Source: Leifsonia shinshuensis (GTDB lineage: Bacteria > Actinomycetota > Actinomycetes > Actinomycetales > Microbacteriaceae). Taken from it: a stretch of 64,000 nt of DNA. Both the position numbers and the translations under genes were made by a program. Under the pieces are notes generated by a model. That model was not told the origin of the DNA and searched no databases. It worked only from the letters and a program-made list of their open reading frames with translations. Position 1 is the stretch's first letter. Each line of letters starts with the position of its first letter. Positions 24,975-33,247 of the stretch are shown here, piece by piece. The stretch lies in assembly GCF_014217625.1 (NCBI RefSeq), contig NZ_CP043641.1, forward strand, positions 2,542,001-2,606,000, in the 5' to 3' direction.

Positions 24975-25909
24975 CAGAGCTGCCCTGCGCGTGGTGCGGT
25001 CTCCACGACCGTCCGGAGCACCCCGGCGGCGGCGGACAATGCGGTGCGCGCGTCGTCGACGCTCATCCCGGTGACGACCGTGGCGATGGCGAGCTTGGCG
25101 TTCCAGTCGGCCGCATCGAGTGCGGTGCGCGCGGCGGCGTCGTCGACGCCGGTCGCGAGGGTCACGATGCGGACGGCGCGGCGTACGAGTTTCGCATTCG
25201 TCGCCTTCACATCGACCATGAGCGTCTTGTAGGTCTTCCCGAGCTTGATCATGCTGATCGTGGAGAACATGTTCAGCACCAGTTTGGTGGCTGTCCCCGC
25301 GCCCAGTCGCGTGGATCCGGTCACGACTTCGGGCCCGACCGCGATCTCGATGCCGTGCTGGGCGACCTCGGAGATCGGCGCGTCCAGGTTGCAGGAGAGG
25401 CCGACCGTGAGGGAGCCGCGCTGGTTGCCGAGCCGCAGGGCGCCGAGAACATAGGGGGTCCTGCCGCTGGAGGCGATTCCGACGATCGTGTCGAGCGGGC
25501 CCGGGTCCACCTGTTCGAGGTCCGACCGGCCGGTCTCCTCGCTGTCCTCGGCGGACTCGATCGAGCTGACGAGCGCGGTCGGCCCGCCGGCGATGATCCC
25601 GAGGACGACATCGCCGTCGGTCCCGAAGGTCGGCGGGATCTCCGAGGCGTCGAGGACCCCGAGCCGACCGCTCGTGCCGGCGCCGACGTAGATGAGACGC
25701 CCGCCGGCACGCATCCGCTCCGACGTCGCGTCGATCGCTTCGATGATCGTGGGGAGGGCGTCGCGGACGGCGCCGGGGATGCGGGCGTCCCGGTTGTTCA
25801 TCAGGGTGACCAGTTCGGCGACGCTGAGCTCGTCGAGCATCATCTCGTTGTCGGCGACCGCCTCGGTCATCAACTCGTCGAGTTCGGCGTCTGGTGAGTT
25901 GGTAGCCAT
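24974..25909 (-). CDS. murQ: N-acetylmuramic acid 6-phosphate etherase
   Basis: The 311-residue protein is a SIS-domain lyase with the MurQ signatures: [26 protein letters not shown], split here as [15 protein letters not shown] and VLDASE, then GGPTAL, the catalytic Glu of ESAED, and [20 protein letters not shown]. It cleaves the lactyl ether of MurNAc-6-P into GlcNAc-6-P and D-lactate in the cytoplasm. It overlaps both neighbours by one base (TGATG), so its dose is coupled to the permease upstream and AnmK downstream. Confidence 0.96.
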   Translation of the reverse strand: MATNSPDAELDELMTEAVADNEMMLDELSVAELVTLMNNRDARIPGAVRDALPTIIEAIDATSERMRAGGRLIYVGAGTSGRLGVLDASEIPPTFGTDGDVVLGIIAGGPTALVSSIESAEDSEETGRSDLEQVDPGPLDTIVGIASSGRTPYVLGALRLGNQRGSLTVGLSCNLDAPISEVAQHGIEIAVGPEVVTGSTRLGAGTATKLVLNMFSTISMIKLGKTYKTLMVDVKATNAKLVRRAVRIVTLATGVDDAAARTALDAADWNAKLAIATVVTGMSVDDARTALSAAAGVLRTVVETAPRAGQL

Positions 25910-26802
25910 CAGCGGCCTCCGGTCTTGGGGTCGAGAGCGGCGCGCAGGCTGTCGCCCAGCAGGTTGAGGCCGATGACGGCGCAGATCAGCGCGGCGCCGG
26001 GGAAGAGCAGCATCCACGGTGCGACGCTGGTGAGCGCCTGCGCCTCGTAGACCATGCCTCCCAGGGATGCCGCCGGCGGCGGTGTGCCGAACCCGAGGAA
26101 GCTCAGCGCCGCCTCCGTCAGGATCGCCCAGGACAGCGAAAGGGTGACCTGGACCACGAGGATGCCGCGCATGTTCGGCACGACGTGCTCGAACAGGGTC
26201 GAGAAGCGCTTGCGGCCGATCGCGGTCGATGCCAACACGTAGTCGGCGGACCGCAGCGAGAGCACCGGGCCACGGGCGACGCGGGCGAAGATCGGCATGT
26301 AGACGATCGCGATCGCGATCGCGACGGTGAACCAGCTGCGCTGCAGGGTCGCCGCCAGCGCCAGGGCCAGGAGCAGCGACGGGAACGCGAACAGCACGTT
26401 GGTGAGGATGCCCACCAGCCGGTCGGTCACGCCGAGGTAGAACCCGGCGAGGACCCCGAGCAGCGTGCCAACGACGGCGGCCGCGGCGACGGAGACGATC
26501 GCGATCAGGAGGGAGTTGGCCAGGCCGGAGGCGACGCGGGAGAAGGTGTCGCGTCCGAACTGGTCCGTGCCGAACCAGTGTGTGCCGCTGGGCGCCTGCA
26601 GCGCCTGCGTGACATCTTGGTGGGCTGGGTTGTACGGCGTGAGCCCGAACGCGGCCATCAGCGCGAGGACGATGACGATCCCCATCAGGATGATTCCGGC
26701 GACGCCGGAGACAGAGCGGAACGCGGCACGCCATGCGTGGGAACGGCGGCTGGAGTCCAGGGCGACGTCGGGGACGTTGCTCATCTCGGTAGCGGCGCTC
26801 AT
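25909..26802 (-). CDS. Peptide-type ABC permease (DppC-like)
   Basis: The 297-residue membrane protein has an N-terminal OppC_N segment, about six helices and the EAA loop ([20 protein letters not shown]). It carries the [11 protein letters not shown] motif found in most DppC/OppC permeases after helix 1. With the DppB-like partner it forms the channel of the operon's importer. It overlaps the DppB gene by 4 bases and murQ by one. Confidence 0.93.
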   Translation of the reverse strand: MSAATEMSNVPDVALDSSRRSHAWRAAFRSVSGVAGIILMGIVIVLALMAAFGLTPYNPAHQDVTQALQAPSGTHWFGTDQFGRDTFSRVASGLANSLLIAIVSVAAAAVVGTLLGVLAGFYLGVTDRLVGILTNVLFAFPSLLLALALAATLQRSWFTVAIAIAIVYMPIFARVARGPVLSLRSADYVLASTAIGRKRFSTLFEHVVPNMRGILVVQVTLSLSWAILTEAALSFLGFGTPPPAASLGGMVYEAQALTSVAPWMLLFPGAALICAVIGLNLLGDSLRAALDPKTGGR

Positions 26803-27779
26803 TGCACACGCACCTTCGGGTCGACGATCCGGTAGACGATGTCGGTGAGGAGGTTCACCAGCACGAACAGGGTCGCGATGATGAGCACGGTGCTCTGCAC
26901 CACGGCGTACTCCTTCTGGGTGAGCCCGAGCAGGACCTGGCGTCCGATCCCGGGGATGGCGAAGATCTGTTCGGCGACGAGGGCGCCGCCGAGGAGGAAT
27001 CCGAACTGCAGGCCGGTCATGGTGACCACCGGGATCAGGGCGTTGCGCAGGATGTGCCGCACCCGGAGCCGCCGCTCGGGGACGCCCTTCGCGCGGGCGG
27101 TGCGGATGTAGTCTTCGGCGCGGATCGAGAGGATCGCCGTGCGGGTGGTCTGCAGCACGGGCGGCGCGATGCTGATTCCGAGGACCAGCGATGGGAGGAG
27201 CATCTGCTGCAGATTCAGCGCCGGGTCCTGCAGGAACGTTTTGTAGCCCTCGCCGTTGGGGTACCAGCCGAAGGAGTTGGCCAGCCAGGTCGCCAGCACG
27301 GTGGCCAGGAGGAAGGACGGGATGGACAGCGCCAGGAGGCTCCCGAACTGGGTGACGTTGTCGCCGACCTTGCCGGGCCGGTTGGCGGCGAAGACTCCGC
27401 CGGGGACGCCGAGGACGAGACCGATGATGATCGAGAAGATCGCCAGCTCGATGGTGTTCGGAAGCGCCTGAGCGGTCATCGCCGCCACCGTCTGGTGCGA
27501 GGTGGTGTTGATTCCGAGGTTGCCGGTGAGCACGCCGCCGAGCCAGTCGAAGTACTGGACGATGAGCGGCTTGTCCAGGCCGTAGTACGCCTCGAGCTGC
27601 CGGATCTGCTCCTGGCTGAGGTCGCCTGCTGCGGTGCCGTACGCGGCCGTGATCTGATTGCCGGGGACGACCCGCAGGACGATGAAGGTGAGGATGGACA
27701 CTCCGAGGAGGGTCAGGAGTGCTTCGCCGATGCGTCGGGTGACGGGGTGGCGGAGGATGCGCATGAGTCGTGTCATCAC
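26799..27779 (-). CDS. Peptide-type ABC permease (DppB-like)
   Basis: The 326-residue membrane protein matches DppB: a first helix (ALLTLLGVSILTFIVLRVVPG), a periplasmic loop with YGLDKPLIVQYFDWL, and the EAA loop ARAKGVPERRLRVRHILRNA. Six helices are predicted. Start GTG 27779 or ATG 27776; the ribosome site is weak. A 15-bp hairpin separates it from the binding-protein gene, which may lower permease expression relative to the binding protein. Confidence 0.93.
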   Translation of the reverse strand: MMTRLMRILRHPVTRRIGEALLTLLGVSILTFIVLRVVPGNQITAAYGTAAGDLSQEQIRQLEAYYGLDKPLIVQYFDWLGGVLTGNLGINTTSHQTVAAMTAQALPNTIELAIFSIIIGLVLGVPGGVFAANRPGKVGDNVTQFGSLLALSIPSFLLATVLATWLANSFGWYPNGEGYKTFLQDPALNLQQMLLPSLVLGISIAPPVLQTTRTAILSIRAEDYIRTARAKGVPERRLRVRHILRNALIPVVTMTGLQFGFLLGGALVAEQIFAIPGIGRQVLLGLTQKEYAVVQSTVLIIATLFVLVNLLTDIVYRIVDPKVRVQ

Positions 27780-27796
27780 AGTCGGAGTGGGTTCGC

Positions 27797-27836
27797 GCCG
27801 GGACGGGTGGGCTGGAGGCCTCCCACCCGTCCCGGC
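27797..27836 (-). promoter_or_regulatory. Perfect 15-bp hairpin between binding-protein and permease genes
   Basis: GCCGGGACGGGTGGG and CCCACCCGTCCCGGC pair perfectly around a 10-base loop. There is no T-tract, so it is more likely an mRNA-stabilising or partial-attenuation structure than a full terminator, as seen between malE and malF in enteric bacteria. Confidence 0.7.
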
Positions 27837-27843
27837 TGGCCGG

Positions 27844-29391
27844 TCAGGAGAGGGTCGCCTTCCACAGCTGGCTCATGTCGGCGTCGTAACGCGTCTCGAG
27901 GCCGCTCATGCCGGAGCTGTGGACGATGTACTCCTTCGGGGTGAACAGCCAGACCCACGCGGCGTTGTCCACGAGCTGCTTCGTCACATCCGTGTAGATG
28001 GACTTGCGCTGGGCGACATCGGTGGTGGCGATGCCGTCGGCGAACAGCTTGTCGAGCTCCGGCGAGCTGTAGCCGGCGACCTTGTTGTACGTGCCGGTCG
28101 ACGTGAAGTAGCGGGCGTACATGGTGTTCGGGTCGGCGCTGCCCGAGTTCTGCGCGATGGCCGCGTCGAAGTCGCCGGCGAGCCACTTCTGGACATAGGC
28201 GTTCGAGTCCAGCGACTGCACGTTGACCTTGATCCCGACCTTGCCGAGCTGAGCCTGCACGTTCTGCGCCTCGTCCACCGCGGTGGAGTAGAGGCCCTGC
28301 GACGTCATCACGTTGAGGGTGAAGCCGTTGGGGGTGCCGGCCTTCTTCAGGTAGTCCTTCGCCTTGTTCAGGTCCTGCTTGGCGCAGGGCTGCGCGTTCG
28401 GGTCCGAACGGTACTGCGGGGAGGTGATCGGACCGGTCACGTCACCCGAGCCGAGGGCGGCGGTGTCGATGACATCCTGACGGGAGATCGCGCACTGGAT
28501 CGCCAGCCGGGAGTTCACGTTCGCCAGGACCGGGGAGGCCGCTCGCAGCTGCAGCACGTGGTACTGCAGCGAGTTGGCCTGCTCGGTCTTGGTCTTGGCG
28601 GACGTGGCGGTCTTGGCGGTGACCGGGTTGTCGAAGACGGCGATGCTGACAGAGCCGGTCTTCAGCGCGGACACCATCGACTGCTCGTCCGGGATGATCC
28701 GGAACTCGAGCTTGGCGGCGCCGGGCTTGCCTGCGAAGAAGTCCGTGTTCCGCTCGAGCGAGATCGACTCGTTCGCGACGCGGGAGACCCACTTGTACGG
28801 GCCGGAGCCGACCGGGTTGGTCTGCAGGCTGTCCAGCGGGACGTCGGAGGGCACGATGCCGGTGTTCACCGCGGTCAGCCCCGACGGGAACGACGCGTCC
28901 GGCTTCTTCAGGTGCACGACCACCGAGGTCGGCGACGGTGCGTCGATGGAGGCCACGGAGGCGAAGTACGACCGCGAGCTCGCCTTCGACGCCGGGTCCA
29001 TGATCTTCTCGTAGGTATACTTCACGTCCGTCGAGTCGAGTGCGGAGCCGTTGCTGAACTTCAGTCCGCTCTTGAGCGTGAACGTGTAGGTCAGGCCGTC
29101 CGACGACACCTTCGGCAGATCGGCGAGGTTCGCGACCGGAGCGTCGTTCTTGTCGGTCGTCAGGAGCGGGCTGTAGACCTGCTGGAGCACCTGGACGGAC
29201 TGCTCGGACGTGATCGTCCAGGGGATCGTCTGGGTGGGGTCGGCCGTGATGCCGAAGACGAGGGTCGCGTTCGGGTTGGCCGACGCGGTGGGGGAACTGC
29301 TGGTGCCTGTACATCCTGCGAGCAGCATGGATGCGGCGGCAACCGCGGCGCCGGCGACGATCGCCGAGCGGCTGAAGCGGTTGACCTTCAT
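27844..29391 (-). CDS. Peptide-type ABC substrate-binding lipoprotein (SBP family 5)
   Basis: The 515-residue protein has a signal peptide with lipobox LLAGC (Cys27) and the SBP_bac_5 fold (LPKVSSDGLTYTFTLKSGLKF and VVVHLKKPDASFP regions), the family of DppA/OppA and the murein-peptide binding protein MppA. ATG 29391 is chosen over an upstream TTG/ATG because AAGGAGG precedes it and the signal peptide starts there. As first gene of an operon with MurQ, AnmK and an amidase, it probably captures muropeptides released from peptidoglycan. Other peptides remain possible. Confidence 0.9.
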   Translation of the reverse strand: MKVNRFSRSAIVAGAAVAAASMLLAGCTGTSSSPTASANPNATLVFGITADPTQTIPWTITSEQSVQVLQQVYSPLLTTDKNDAPVANLADLPKVSSDGLTYTFTLKSGLKFSNGSALDSTDVKYTYEKIMDPASKASSRSYFASVASIDAPSPTSVVVHLKKPDASFPSGLTAVNTGIVPSDVPLDSLQTNPVGSGPYKWVSRVANESISLERNTDFFAGKPGAAKLEFRIIPDEQSMVSALKTGSVSIAVFDNPVTAKTATSAKTKTEQANSLQYHVLQLRAASPVLANVNSRLAIQCAISRQDVIDTAALGSGDVTGPITSPQYRSDPNAQPCAKQDLNKAKDYLKKAGTPNGFTLNVMTSQGLYSTAVDEAQNVQAQLGKVGIKVNVQSLDSNAYVQKWLAGDFDAAIAQNSGSADPNTMYARYFTSTGTYNKVAGYSSPELDKLFADGIATTDVAQRKSIYTDVTKQLVDNAAWVWLFTPKEYIVHSSGMSGLETRYDADMSQLWKATLS

Positions 29392-29410
29392 TTCGGGCCT
29401 CCTTGGTGGG

Positions 29411-29478
29411 TGTTGCGCCTCTGTGAGCAACAACGTCGGCGACGTTGCCGGGAACGATAGGAGAATAATATTCCTCCT
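29411..29478. promoter_or_regulatory. Control region between muropeptide operon and MurR gene
   Basis: The region holds an AT-rich near-palindrome AGGAGAATAATATTCCTCCT (29459-29478) and a perfect inverted repeat CAACGTC-GGC-GACGTTG (29431-29447), flanked by TGTTGC/GCAACA. It is strikingly AT-rich around 29461-29520 compared with the window, as expected of promoters. The RpiR-type regulator encoded next door probably binds the 29459 palindrome. Confidence 0.5.
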
Positions 29479-29573
29479 ACGTTTCCAAGTTGTAAATTTT
29501 TTAGCACTAATGGATCCTTAAGTCCACACGCCGCCCACTACGGTGAACCTGAGCAGAGACGAGGAGGTCGGGG

Positions 29574-30455
29574 ATGACCGAGGACATCTTGGTGCGGCTG
29601 CGCCAGGCGCTTCCGGGATTGCGGCGCAGCGAGCAGAGGATCGCCGAGGTCGCACTCGCCGAGCCTGCCACGGTCGCCGGCCTGAGCATCACCGAGCTCG
29701 CCGCCCGGTGCGGAACCTCCACCGCGACGGTCGCCCGGTTCTGCCGCAACGTCGGATTCGACGGGTACAAGAGCTTCTGCCTCGCCCTGGCTCGGGCCGC
29801 CGTCGACGAGAGCGGCCGCCGCTATCACTTCGGCGTATCCGAGGGCGACATCGACCCCGCCGACTCCACGCGCGATGTCGTGCGCAAGCTCGCCTTCCAG
29901 GAGGCGCGGGCCGTGGAGGAGACGGCGGAGGCCCTGGACCTGGATGAGGTCGACCGCGTCGTGGACGCGATCATCGAGGCGCCGTTCATCGACGTCTACG
30001 GCTCCGCCTCCAGCGGCCTGGCCGCCCAGGACCTCGGCCAGAAGCTCCGGCGCATCGGCTTGTTCGCCAACGCCTGGACGGACGCCCACCTCGCCCTGAC
30101 CAGTGCGGCCGTGCTGCGCCCCGGCCTGGTCGCGATCGCATTCTCGCACTCCGGCGAGACCGAGGAAGCGCTGTCGGCGATCGAGACGGCCAAACGCGCG
30201 GGAGCGTTCACGGTGGCGATCACGAACTTCCCGGACTCCCCGCTTGCCCAGCTCTCCGACGCGGTGCTGACGACCGTGTCCCGCGAGACCCGCTTCCGCT
30301 ACGGGGCGATGTCGAGCCGGATGGCGCAGCTGATGATCGTGGACGTGATCTTCATGGGCGTGGCCCAGCGCCGCCCGGAGGACGTGACCGCATCGCTGGC
30401 CGCCACGCTCGCGGCGGTCGAGGGACGCCGTCGCCCGCGACGCAACGGCAGCTGA
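29574..30455 (+). CDS. murR: MurR/RpiR-family transcriptional regulator
   Basis: The 293-residue protein has an RpiR helix-turn-helix (AGLSITELAARCGTSTATVARFCRNVGFDGYKSF, residues 38-71, quoted in part as TELAARCGTSTATVARFCR) and a SIS sugar-phosphate domain (YGSASSGLAAQDLGQKL, SHSGETEEAL). MurR represses murQ operons in E. coli and is relieved by MurNAc-6-phosphate. It diverges from the muropeptide operon, so control of that operon and of itself is likely. Orthology to murR is inferred from context. Confidence 0.85.
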   Translation: MTEDILVRLRQALPGLRRSEQRIAEVALAEPATVAGLSITELAARCGTSTATVARFCRNVGFDGYKSFCLALARAAVDESGRRYHFGVSEGDIDPADSTRDVVRKLAFQEARAVEETAEALDLDEVDRVVDAIIEAPFIDVYGSASSGLAAQDLGQKLRRIGLFANAWTDAHLALTSAAVLRPGLVAIAFSHSGETEEALSAIETAKRAGAFTVAITNFPDSPLAQLSDAVLTTVSRETRFRYGAMSSRMAQLMIVDVIFMGVAQRRPEDVTASLAATLAAVEGRRRPRRNGS

Positions 30456-30456
30456 G

Positions 30457-30945
30457 TCACAGCTCCCGCGCCATCCCGACCTGGGGCTCGCCCCATTCGG
30501 CGAGCGTCTCCCTGGTGCCGTCGAGCCGCCAGCCGGCCTTCTCGTAGAAGGCCCGCGATGGCGCGTTCTGCTCGAACACCCACAGTGTGGCGTCGCGTGC
30601 GCCGAGGTCGCGCAATCCCTGTTCGGCGCTGGCGAGCAGCGTTCGCCCGTACCCGCCGCCCTGCGCATACGGGGAGACATACAGGGAGCTGACGTAACCG
30701 GTGTGCGGGCCGGCGAGCCGGAACCCGATGAATCCGGCGACACCGCCGTCGGCGTCCTCCACCGCCAGGTAGGTGTCGTCGCCGGCGCCGAGCGCGTCCT
30801 GCCACAGGGAGAGCGCACGCTCCGGCGTCATCCGCTCGATCAGCGCCTCGGGCATGATCTGGCTGTAACTGACCCGCCAGCAGTCCAGGAACACCTGCGT
30901 GAATGCCGCGGCGTCGGCCGCGGTGGCGTGTCGGATCGCGGGCAT
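30457..30945 (-). CDS. GNAT-family acetyltransferase
   Basis: The 162-residue protein is a single GNAT domain: IRHATAADAAAFTQVF at the start, VSSLYVSPYAQGGGYGRTLL holding the acetyl-CoA loop (Q/RxxGxG/A form GGGYGR), and NAPSRAFYEKAGWRLDG at the C-terminus. ATG 30945 is chosen because GGAGG lies 7 bases upstream. It is convergent with murR, whose stop lies one base away, with no terminator between. Acceptor unknown. Confidence 0.85.
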   Translation of the reverse strand: MPAIRHATAADAAAFTQVFLDCWRVSYSQIMPEALIERMTPERALSLWQDALGAGDDTYLAVEDADGGVAGFIGFRLAGPHTGYVSSLYVSPYAQGGGYGRTLLASAEQGLRDLGARDATLWVFEQNAPSRAFYEKAGWRLDGTRETLAEWGEPQVGMAREL

Positions 30946-31006
30946 GTGTCCTCCGGGTTGTGCGGCCTCTTGTGGTGAGTAGGCTACCGTCCACCTCACC
31001 GTCGAC

Positions 31007-31273
31007 CTAAGGGATCAGGCCGCCCTCACGTGCTCTGTTGATGGCGGACACCTTGTCGTGGCATTGCAATTTGCCGTATGCGTGCTCGAGGTGTTTGCGG
31101 ACGGTGGACGCTGAGATGCCGAGGCGCGAGCCGATGGCGAAGGCGGTCATACCCGTCGTCAGATAGCGGATCACCTGGACCTCGCGAGCGGTCAGTTCCG
31201 CCGGATTCCATTCGACCGTCGCGAAGCGGTGTATCGATCCTCGTGGGTCGGGGATTGAGTCGTACATTTTCAT
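31007..31273 (-). CDS. Stand-alone LuxR-type HTH protein
   Basis: The 88-residue protein is little more than a GerE/LuxR helix-turn-helix: LTAREVQVIRYLTTGMTAFAI, quoted short, then GSRLGISASTVRKHLEHAYGKL. It lacks a receiver or ligand domain, so it is an effector-type DNA-binding protein. Its ATG at 31273 shares one base with the glycosyltransferase stop (TGATG) and GGAAG precedes it, so it is translationally coupled to that gene. Confidence 0.75.
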   Translation of the reverse strand: MKMYDSIPDPRGSIHRFATVEWNPAELTAREVQVIRYLTTGMTAFAIGSRLGISASTVRKHLEHAYGKLQCHDKVSAINRAREGGLIP

Positions 31274-32526
31274 CACTTCCGCGGAGGATCCGCTGTCGCC
31301 GGCAGACTGAGCAGGCGCTGCTCGATCGCGTCGGCCGCCGTGCGCGAACCGCCTGTGCCGGCGTACCCGCGGGAGACCCGCTCTGCTCCCGCGCGCATGC
31401 CCATCGCCTGGTCGACCGCGGTCCGGAGACGGGAGGGAGTGAGCTTCTTCCGTGCCAGCCGTGTGCCGGATCGGCTGACCTCCACGCGCCGGGCGACTTC
31501 CAGCTGGTCGCGACCGAACGGCACGACGCAGACCGGGACACCGTAGGCGAGTGCCTTCTGCGTCGCTCCCATCCCACCGTGCGTCACGGCCACGGCGGCG
31601 CGGCGGAGGACCACGCTGTGCGCGACGTAGTCGACGACCGTGGCGTTGGCGGGGACATCCAAGTCGGCTGGCACACCGACCGGAATGGTGGCGATGACGT
31701 GGACGGGCTGGTCGCGGAACGCTTCGAGCGCCGTCCGCACCAGGACCGTGTCGTCTTGGAACTCCGAGGATGTCGTGACCATCACGATCGGCGCGGTGAT
31801 GTCGTCGAGCCAGGCGGGTTCTTCTGCCGGCGGCTCCCATGCCGATGCGCCGATCATGACGACGTCCGGTCCCCACTCGGTGGTCGCGTACTCGAACGGT
31901 TTGGCGGTGGCCACAAGCATGAGCGGTGCTTTGCGGGCGAATTCCTCCGCCGATGCGACCGGGGCGAGCCCGAGACTCTGACGCAGCTCGTTGAGGCGAG
32001 GGAGCATTCCGCGCTCGGCGGCCCCGAGCACCATCCGGCCGACGACGGCGTCCCGGACCGCGCCGAGCGGTCCTGTCATGGGTGCCAACCCCGGCCCGAA
32101 CGGCGGTGTCCCCGCAGAGTGCAGGGCGGGCGTGTATGGGGCGAACGTCGCCCACGGCCCTCCCCAGGCTTCGGCGGCGAAGCCTGCTCCCCAGCTGTTG
32201 ACATCGATGATGACGACATCGGGTCGCACGTCGCTGATCGCCGCTTCCAGATCCGGCGCTTCCAACGCCCCACGGGCTGCGAAGACATCGGCGACCAACG
32301 ACAGTGCCTGTCTCGGTCCCTTGGCCGTGAAATCGTTCAACGGCCGGGCTTCGATTCCCGGATCGATCGGTCGGGTTGCGAGCCCGAGGCCGTGCATCAG
32401 TTCGACACGGCTCTCCAGTGTGCACACATGCACGTCATGGCCTCTCCGACGGAGCTCGAGAAGGATCGGAGTCAGAGGGTAGAGGTGTCCGATCGCCGGT
32501 GACGTGTAGGCAAGAACGGTTGACAT
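31273..32526 (-). CDS. GT1 family glycosyltransferase (macrolide-type, MGT-like)
   Basis: The 417-residue protein has the GT-B fold: N-terminal SPAIGHLYPLTPILLELRRRGHDV and a C-terminal donor-binding motif VTHGGMGATQKALAYGVPVCVVP (shown here in part: THGGMGATQKALAYGVP). Relatives glycosylate macrolides, flavonoids, lipids or glycopeptides using UDP- or TDP-sugars. ATG 32526 overlaps the TetR stop by one base. The TetR / GT / LuxR operon suggests an inducible detoxification or tailoring reaction. Acceptor unknown. Confidence 0.85.
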   Translation of the reverse strand: MSTVLAYTSPAIGHLYPLTPILLELRRRGHDVHVCTLESRVELMHGLGLATRPIDPGIEARPLNDFTAKGPRQALSLVADVFAARGALEAPDLEAAISDVRPDVVIIDVNSWGAGFAAEAWGGPWATFAPYTPALHSAGTPPFGPGLAPMTGPLGAVRDAVVGRMVLGAAERGMLPRLNELRQSLGLAPVASAEEFARKAPLMLVATAKPFEYATTEWGPDVVMIGASAWEPPAEEPAWLDDITAPIVMVTTSSEFQDDTVLVRTALEAFRDQPVHVIATIPVGVPADLDVPANATVVDYVAHSVVLRRAAVAVTHGGMGATQKALAYGVPVCVVPFGRDQLEVARRVEVSRSGTRLARKKLTPSRLRTAVDQAMGMRAGAERVSRGYAGTGGSRTAADAIEQRLLSLPATADPPRK

Positions 32527-33125
32527 CAGAGCGGTTCCTTCGTGAACGGTGCGAGCATCTCGACGATGGCCGCCTCTGTGCGGCGACGGCTCAAAGCACT
32601 GTCGCGGCGCAGGAGTTTCCAGGTGTAAACGTCGCAAATAGCTACGAACTGTGCGCGACGCCGATCACCGGTATCGCTTCCTGCGGGTGGCAAGAACGGG
32701 GCGAACACCTTTTCGCACCAGTCACGGTGCAGGCGTCGGCCGTTGTCCGTTATCTCCTTGATGGCGGGGACTCGCTCTTCCTCGCCGAGCATGCGCATCA
32801 CCAGGTCGCCCATCTCCTCGTAGTGGTCGATGAGGTTCGCGACCGCGCCGGCCACATCGCCCGGCGTGACGGTGAATCGATCGTCGCGAACCCGCCCCGC
32901 CTCCCGCTTGGTGGTCGCAGCGAAGAGCTTCTCCTTGCTGCCGAACCTCCGCAGGACGGTCTGGACCGTCACGCCGGCCAGGGCGGCGACCTGATCGAGC
33001 CCGATCTGGTCCGAGGGACGCTGGGTGAACAGCTCAGCGTAGGCGTCCATGATCCGTTCGGCCGTCGCGGCGGCGGACTCCGCCCGCGCGACCATACGGT
33101 AAGGGCGCACCGGCTCGGATTTCAT
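32526..33125 (-). CDS. TetR-family regulator of the glycosyltransferase operon
   Basis: The 199-residue protein has a TetR helix-turn-helix (ERIMDAYAELFTQRPSD, then LDQVAALAGVTVQTVLRRFG) and a helical effector domain. Its ATG lies seven bases after a TAGTCT -10 box, so the mRNA is probably leaderless. The perfect palindrome GTTAGTC-A-GACTAAC overlaps that -10 box, implying autorepression of the whole operon. Confidence 0.85.
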   Translation of the reverse strand: MKSEPVRPYRMVARAESAAATAERIMDAYAELFTQRPSDQIGLDQVAALAGVTVQTVLRRFGSKEKLFAATTKREAGRVRDDRFTVTPGDVAGAVANLIDHYEEMGDLVMRMLGEEERVPAIKEITDNGRRLHRDWCEKVFAPFLPPAGSDTGDRRRAQFVAICDVYTWKLLRRDSALSRRRTEAAIVEMLAPFTKEPL

Positions 33126-33161
33126 GTTAGTCAGACTAACGTTAAAATGAGAACGAGTCAA
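33126..33161 (-). promoter_or_regulatory. Promoter with overlapping TetR operator, leaderless start
   Basis: On the minus strand TTGACT (33161-33156), a 17-base spacer and TAGTCT (33138-33133) form a good promoter; transcription would begin at or within a few bases of the ATG at 33125. The palindrome GTTAGTCAGACTAAC (33126-33140) covers the -10 box and start point. Confidence 0.7.
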
Positions 33162-33171
33162 TGAATCGACC

Positions 33172-33193
33172 GGCGGGCGAGCGGCGGGCGAGC
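33172..33193 (+). repeat. Two tandem copies of an 11-bp repeat
   Basis: GGCGGGCGAGC occurs twice in direct succession in the 122-bp gap between the TetR promoter and the ROK gene. No role is apparent. Confidence 0.6.
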
Positions 33194-33247
33194 GACCCCC
33201 GAAATCACTGGGATCTCGGCCATCTTCCGGGGTCGGCGTGGAACGGA

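Noticed and set aside
33126..33140. GTTAGTCAGACTAAC as a transcription terminator
   Set aside because: It overlaps a well-formed -10 box directly before the TetR start; an operator is a better reading.
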